From the NCBI RefSeq assembly GCF_014762705.1, contig NZ_JABURL010000079.1, forward strand, positions 1 through 46,670: 46,670 nt of DNA. Direction: 5' to 3'. This DNA comes from Cyclobacterium sp. GTDB taxonomy: Bacteria > Bacteroidota > Bacteroidia > Cytophagales > Cyclobacteriaceae. The position numbers and the translations under genes are program-made. The notes under the pieces are model-generated. The model was given only the letters and a program-made list of their open reading frames with translations, was not told where the DNA came from and did not search any database. Positions 43,540 through 46,670 of the stretch are shown piece by piece (position 1 is the first letter of the stretch; each line of letters starts with the position of its first letter).

Positions 43540-43923
43540 ATGGAGGCACGAGACGATTTTCAGGTGGTTTATCAAGTGGATAAGGGGATTCACATTGACC
43601 TGTTTGATGAGTTGCTCAAAAAGTCAGGACTACAAAAGCAGGTATTGTCCGCTTTATTGGGTTTGGACCCAAGGACTATAGATAATTACAGAAATAAAGG
43701 CAGGAGTTTTGGTGCTTTAGAGGGAGAGCTGCTTTTGAAATTAAACGAGCTGTTTGAATTTGGAGCGGAGGTTTTTGAAAGCAGTAAGGTTTTTAGAGAT
43801 TGGTTACATTCGCCTGCTTTTGCATTTGACAATAAAAAGCCATTGGATTTCTTGAAATCAAATACCGGAGTTGAACTGGTAATGCAGGCAATATTGCGCA
43901 TTGCACATGGATACGTGGTCTGA
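43540..43923 (+). CDS. Xre/MbcA/ParS-type antitoxin
   Basis: 127 residues. DELLKKSGLQKQVLSALLGLDPRTIDNYRNKG is an Xre-like DNA-binding module (helix 2-3), and the C-terminal MbcA/ParS toxin-binding part has EFGAEVFESSKVFRDWLHSP and KPLDFLKSNTGVELVMQAIL. It neutralises the RES toxin encoded 3 bases downstream and probably represses this operon. The start is the ATG at 43540; a TTG lies just before. Confidence 0.92.
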   Translation: MEARDDFQVVYQVDKGIHIDLFDELLKKSGLQKQVLSALLGLDPRTIDNYRNKGRSFGALEGELLLKLNELFEFGAEVFESSKVFRDWLHSPAFAFDNKKPLDFLKSNTGVELVMQAILRIAHGYVV

Positions 43924-43926
43924 TAA

Positions 43927-44370
43927 ATGGAGCTTTTCAGGATTACAAAAGCAGCATTTTCGCAAACAATTTTTACCCCTGGATTTCCGGGAAGGTGGAA
44001 CAGAGCAGGTGAAGAAGTCGTATACACTTCGCGGAGCCGCTCATTGGCCTGTTTGGAAAATATGGTACACCAAAACATTGGACAAACCAAAAGTACCTTT
44101 AGAACCATGGTGATCTATGTGCCTGACCAAATTTCGGCCAGACAGGTGAATTTGTCCGACCTACCGAATGACTGGAACCAAAGCTCATTTTATAAACCTT
44201 GCCAGGAAATTGGATCCCCCTGGTTTCAGAAAAATAAATCCCTACTGCTAAAAGTTCCTTCTGCGGTTATTCCTGATGAGTCCAATTATGTGATCAATAC
44301 CCTTCATCCGGAATTTTATCAGGTAAAATTGATTGATGTACTCCCTTTTTATTTTGACAATAGGCTTTGA
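43927..44370 (+). CDS. RES-domain NAD+-degrading toxin
   Basis: 147 residues. The RES fold is seen in MELFRITK, GRWNRAGEEVVYTS and LACLENMVHQN. The active-site Arg23, Tyr33 and Glu44 have the same spacing (10 and 11 residues) as I recall for known RES toxins. Such toxins deplete NAD+. It starts 3 bases after the antitoxin stop, in the antitoxin-first order of Xre-RES modules. Confidence 0.92.
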   Translation: MELFRITKAAFSQTIFTPGFPGRWNRAGEEVVYTSRSRSLACLENMVHQNIGQTKSTFRTMVIYVPDQISARQVNLSDLPNDWNQSSFYKPCQEIGSPWFQKNKSLLLKVPSAVIPDESNYVINTLHPEFYQVKLIDVLPFYFDNRL

Positions 44371-44756
44371 TCCTATTTGCTGGACAATTGAATTTCCGCA
44401 AATACGAGATCTTAGAGTGAAAGAAGGAAAATTCCTTAGCAAATCTTACAGGTAGGAATATTAATTGCAACAGCTTGTTATGATCAAACTCGAAAATGAT
44501 AGCCATTCAACTATTCAGATTCAAAGGAAAAAAACCAGACATCTGTTTAAAATTCACGATATTCTCTATCTTTAGATCAATGAAATTGGGGACAAAGAGG
44601 GACTAAAAGTTTTGATGCCCTGAATGCTGTTTTCGTCCTGTGGGTAACAAGGAAGTCGGCAGGCTAATGGATAGTGGTGAGAAAAGTAAAGACATTTAGT
44701 GCAAGTTTCAAATCTGCCGAAAACCTCGATATTATTAATATTTAAAATATAATAGC
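44371..44756. other. intergenic region, 386 bases
   Basis: Lies between the RES toxin and ThuA genes. A TATCTTTA at 44567-44574 is a possible -7 element, but the -33 site is poor and it is 180 bases from the ThuA start. No other gene is supported. Confidence 0.4.
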
Positions 44757-45803
44757 ATGAAATTTCTTCAATATGTTGTAATCTACTTTCTTTCCTTAAA
44801 TTTAACCGCACAATCCAGCACCAAATCTGCTTTGCCGGGTGAACCTGGTTCAAACAAAGAAACCCAGGGGCAGAATGGGTTGAAACCAAATGCACCACTA
44901 AAAGCTTTAATCATTGACGGCCAAAACAACCATGCGGTGTGGCCAAAATCTACCATAATGATGAAGCAGTACCTGGAAGAAACCGGGCTTTTTCAGGTAG
45001 ATGTTTATCGGACAAGGTTTACCTGGGGAGCAGCAAGGGAAAAGAAGTACCTTTCACTTGCTGGTGTTGGAGAGACAACAGACCTGGAAAACCCACAACA
45101 TGATCCGGATTTCTCCCCAAAATTCAAGAATTATGATGTTATAGTTTCAAACTTCGGTTGGAAAGCAGCCAATTGGCCGGAGGATACACAAAAAGCATTG
45201 GAAAATTATATGTCATCCGGGGGAGGCTTTGTCTCTGTGCATGCCGCTAACAATTCTTTTCCTGACTGGCTGGAATACAACAGAATGATTGGCCTGGGTG
45301 GCTGGGGTGACCGTACCGAAAAAGATGGACCTTATGTGTATTACAACAACGAAGGTGAACTGATACGTGATTCTTCACCGGGAAAAAGTGGTGCTCATGG
45401 ACCAAGTCATGTTTTTCCTATTACACTTCGTGTAAAAGATCATGCTATCACCGATGGAATGCCGGAAGTATGGTTAACAAATAAGGACGAATGCTATGCC
45501 CAATTGCGCGGACCTGCCGAAAATTTGACCATACTGGCTACTGGTAAGGATGTTTCAGGCAAAGCTCCCACCGATCGGCACGAACCCATGCTAATGGTGA
45601 TTGACTACGGTAAAGGCCGGATATTTCACACGGCACTGGGACATGATGATTACTCCATGGAAAGCGTTGGTTTTATTACCTCTTTTTTAAGGGGTGTGGA
45701 ATGGGCCGCAACAGGAAAGGTAACCATTCCTATCCCACAGGATTTTCCCTCTGCAGAAACATCAAGCAGCAGGGAATTTAAGCTGAAAACTGACGGTAAA
45801 TAA
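44757..45803 (+). CDS. secreted ThuA-domain protein
   Basis: 348 residues with signal peptide. ThuA (trehalose utilisation-like, class I glutamine amidotransferase fold) is seen in KALIIDGQNNHAVWPKS, KNYDVIVSNFGW, YMSSGGGFVSVHAANNSFPD, and in a late GKGRIFHTALGHDDYS. The family is found with Gfo/Idh/MocA and DUF1080 proteins in glycan degradation regions. Exact activity unknown. Confidence 0.88.
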   Translation: MKFLQYVVIYFLSLNLTAQSSTKSALPGEPGSNKETQGQNGLKPNAPLKALIIDGQNNHAVWPKSTIMMKQYLEETGLFQVDVYRTRFTWGAAREKKYLSLAGVGETTDLENPQHDPDFSPKFKNYDVIVSNFGWKAANWPEDTQKALENYMSSGGGFVSVHAANNSFPDWLEYNRMIGLGGWGDRTEKDGPYVYYNNEGELIRDSSPGKSGAHGPSHVFPITLRVKDHAITDGMPEVWLTNKDECYAQLRGPAENLTILATGKDVSGKAPTDRHEPMLMVIDYGKGRIFHTALGHDDYSMESVGFITSFLRGVEWAATGKVTIPIPQDFPSAETSSSREFKLKTDGK

Positions 45804-45895
45804 AACCGATTGGTAGCAGCAGCTATTGCATCAAGCCTTTCTTTAGTTGTTCCATTGGCATTCGCAAGGATTGAAAACTTTATTACCATCTGGAA

Positions 45896-46669
45896 CTAGC
45901 GGCGGAGCCCCGGGTACCAGGTTTCGGCATTGGTCCGGTAGATCTTATCCACCACTGTCTTGGGCAATTTCAATCCGTTGAAGGTACCGGTAACTTTTGG
46001 TACCTGCATTTCTTGGTCCCCGGTAAAAAATTGCCAATGCCTTAACCAAACCTGATGGGCATGTTTTGAAATTTCTTCCGGTTCCGTCAATCCCTTTGCC
46101 GTTAAGTCCGATGCTCCGACGCGCAAATCCGTTCCATAGAGGAGTCGGTCCTGGTAGGTAATGATAAAGTCGCGCACCCCTTCCCAATTGGATACGGCCT
46201 GGTGTTGCAGGTGTGAGATCCTTTCTGCCATATCCACGGCCATGTTGGGAAAGGAATCCAGTCTTTTTGCCAGTTCGTTTACATCGTATTCCAGGCTTCC
46301 CAAATGCGCCCCGACAAATCTTAGATCGGGATTATTGGCGAGCAGTTGATCCCGGACGCTAATCTGCTCCTCATACGAGGGTAAATCCGGAAACTGATAC
46401 ATGTGGTATCGGGGGTTTTCCCGAAAATAATCCCGATCCCCCTGAACCGTCATTTCCTCTAGCGGCAACCAGGTATTTTTGGGTTCCCCAAGATGGCCTA
46501 ACAGGGTAATATCCTTTTCCACCAACAACTGCAGGATGGAATCAAACGCAGGATCGGTAATCATTACCAACTCTTCTTTTTCATTTTTCAACTCCATTCC
46601 AATATTTTTCCAGACGTTTACCGTTTTGGCCCCCCTGGAAATGGATTTTTCCAAATAGTCCAGGGTTTT
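45896..46669 (-). CDS. amidohydrolase (PF04909-like), C-terminal part
   Basis: The frame is open to the right window edge, so the N-terminal end with the first His pair is not seen. Visible TIM-barrel features are LGHLGEP, LRFVGAHLGSLEYD (a metal-binding His in GAHLG), MAVDMAERI, and YGTDLRVG (the Asp of the amidohydrolase barrel). PF04909-type metal-dependent hydrolase/decarboxylase. The end is RTNAETWYPGLRR. Confidence 0.88.
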   Translation of the reverse strand, partial: KTLDYLEKSISRGAKTVNVWKNIGMELKNEKEELVMITDPAFDSILQLLVEKDITLLGHLGEPKNTWLPLEEMTVQGDRDYFRENPRYHMYQFPDLPSYEEQISVRDQLLANNPDLRFVGAHLGSLEYDVNELAKRLDSFPNMAVDMAERISHLQHQAVSNWEGVRDFIITYQDRLLYGTDLRVGASDLTAKGLTEPEEISKHAHQVWLRHWQFFTGDQEMQVPKVTGTFNGLKLPKTVVDKIYRTNAETWYPGLRR

Positions 46670-46670
46670 A

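Noticed and set aside
1-46670. tRNA, rRNA or riboswitch
   Set aside because: No cloverleaf, rRNA stretch or known riboswitch core could be recognised by eye; a covariance-model scan would be decisive.

Overview
The window reads as a chromosomal segment of a marine-type member of the Bacteroidota, most likely order Cytophagales (Cyclobacteriaceae-like; inferred from gene content, not proven). Support comes from a SusC/SusD pair, a DUF5723 protein, a DUF4301 protein, many short-signal lipoproteins, and cytochrome-type NHL/HEAT dehydrogenase and FG-GAP proteins. A-rich sequence precedes most start codons, with few strong Shine-Dalgarno sites. I found no rRNA, tRNA or CRISPR array.

Layout. (1) 1-850: the C-terminal part of a sulfatase, followed by a decayed DUF5131 (phage Gp37/Gp68-like) remnant that marks the edge of an island. 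(2) 1.3-11.3 kb: a defence island. It has an AT-rich SEFIR-domain gene on the plus strand. On the minus strand it has a type I restriction-modification locus (hsdR, hsdM, hsdS) directly followed by a three-gene toxin / XRE antitoxin / SecB-like chaperone cassette (TAC type). Between hsdR and hsdM lie a REP-associated Y1 transposase (RAYT) and four copies of a three-hairpin composite repeat. (3) 11.4-18.9 kb: small membrane proteins, a degenerate coding tail, a tightly coupled FG-GAP protein / cytochrome c-heme dehydrogenase pair, a DUF1080 hydrolase and a DUF4301 protein. (4) 19.3-25.2 kb: envelope and housekeeping genes (DUF2256 zinc ribbon, DUF5723, an outer-membrane protein plus S41 peptidase, arylamine N-acetyltransferase, BamA/TamA-like barrel). 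(5) 25.5-29.8 kb: a truncated beta-helix remnant, a Tat-exported Gfo/Idh/MocA oxidoreductase, a lipoprotein amidohydrolase and a serine hydrolase. (6) 30.1-33.5 kb: a short DnaE (DnaE2/ImuC-like) coupled to an unknown 161-aa protein. (7) 34.2-43.2 kb: SusC/SusD, a VOC protein, a chain of coupled small ORFs leading into an NPP-type phosphodiesterase, and a heparinase II/III-like lyase, together PUL-like. (8) 43.5-46.7 kb: an Xre/RES toxin-antitoxin pair, a ThuA-domain protein and the C-terminal part of an amidohydrolase.

How the parts work together. Regions 1, 3, 5, 7 and 8 fit the import and oxidative or hydrolytic breakdown of complex, probably sulfated or uronic-acid polysaccharides. Regions 2 and 8 are genome defence and addiction modules. 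The most unusual feature is the chaperone-controlled TA module placed as the tail of a type I R-M operon. An inverted repeat sits just before the toxin gene, and a transposase-linked hairpin array splits the same locus.
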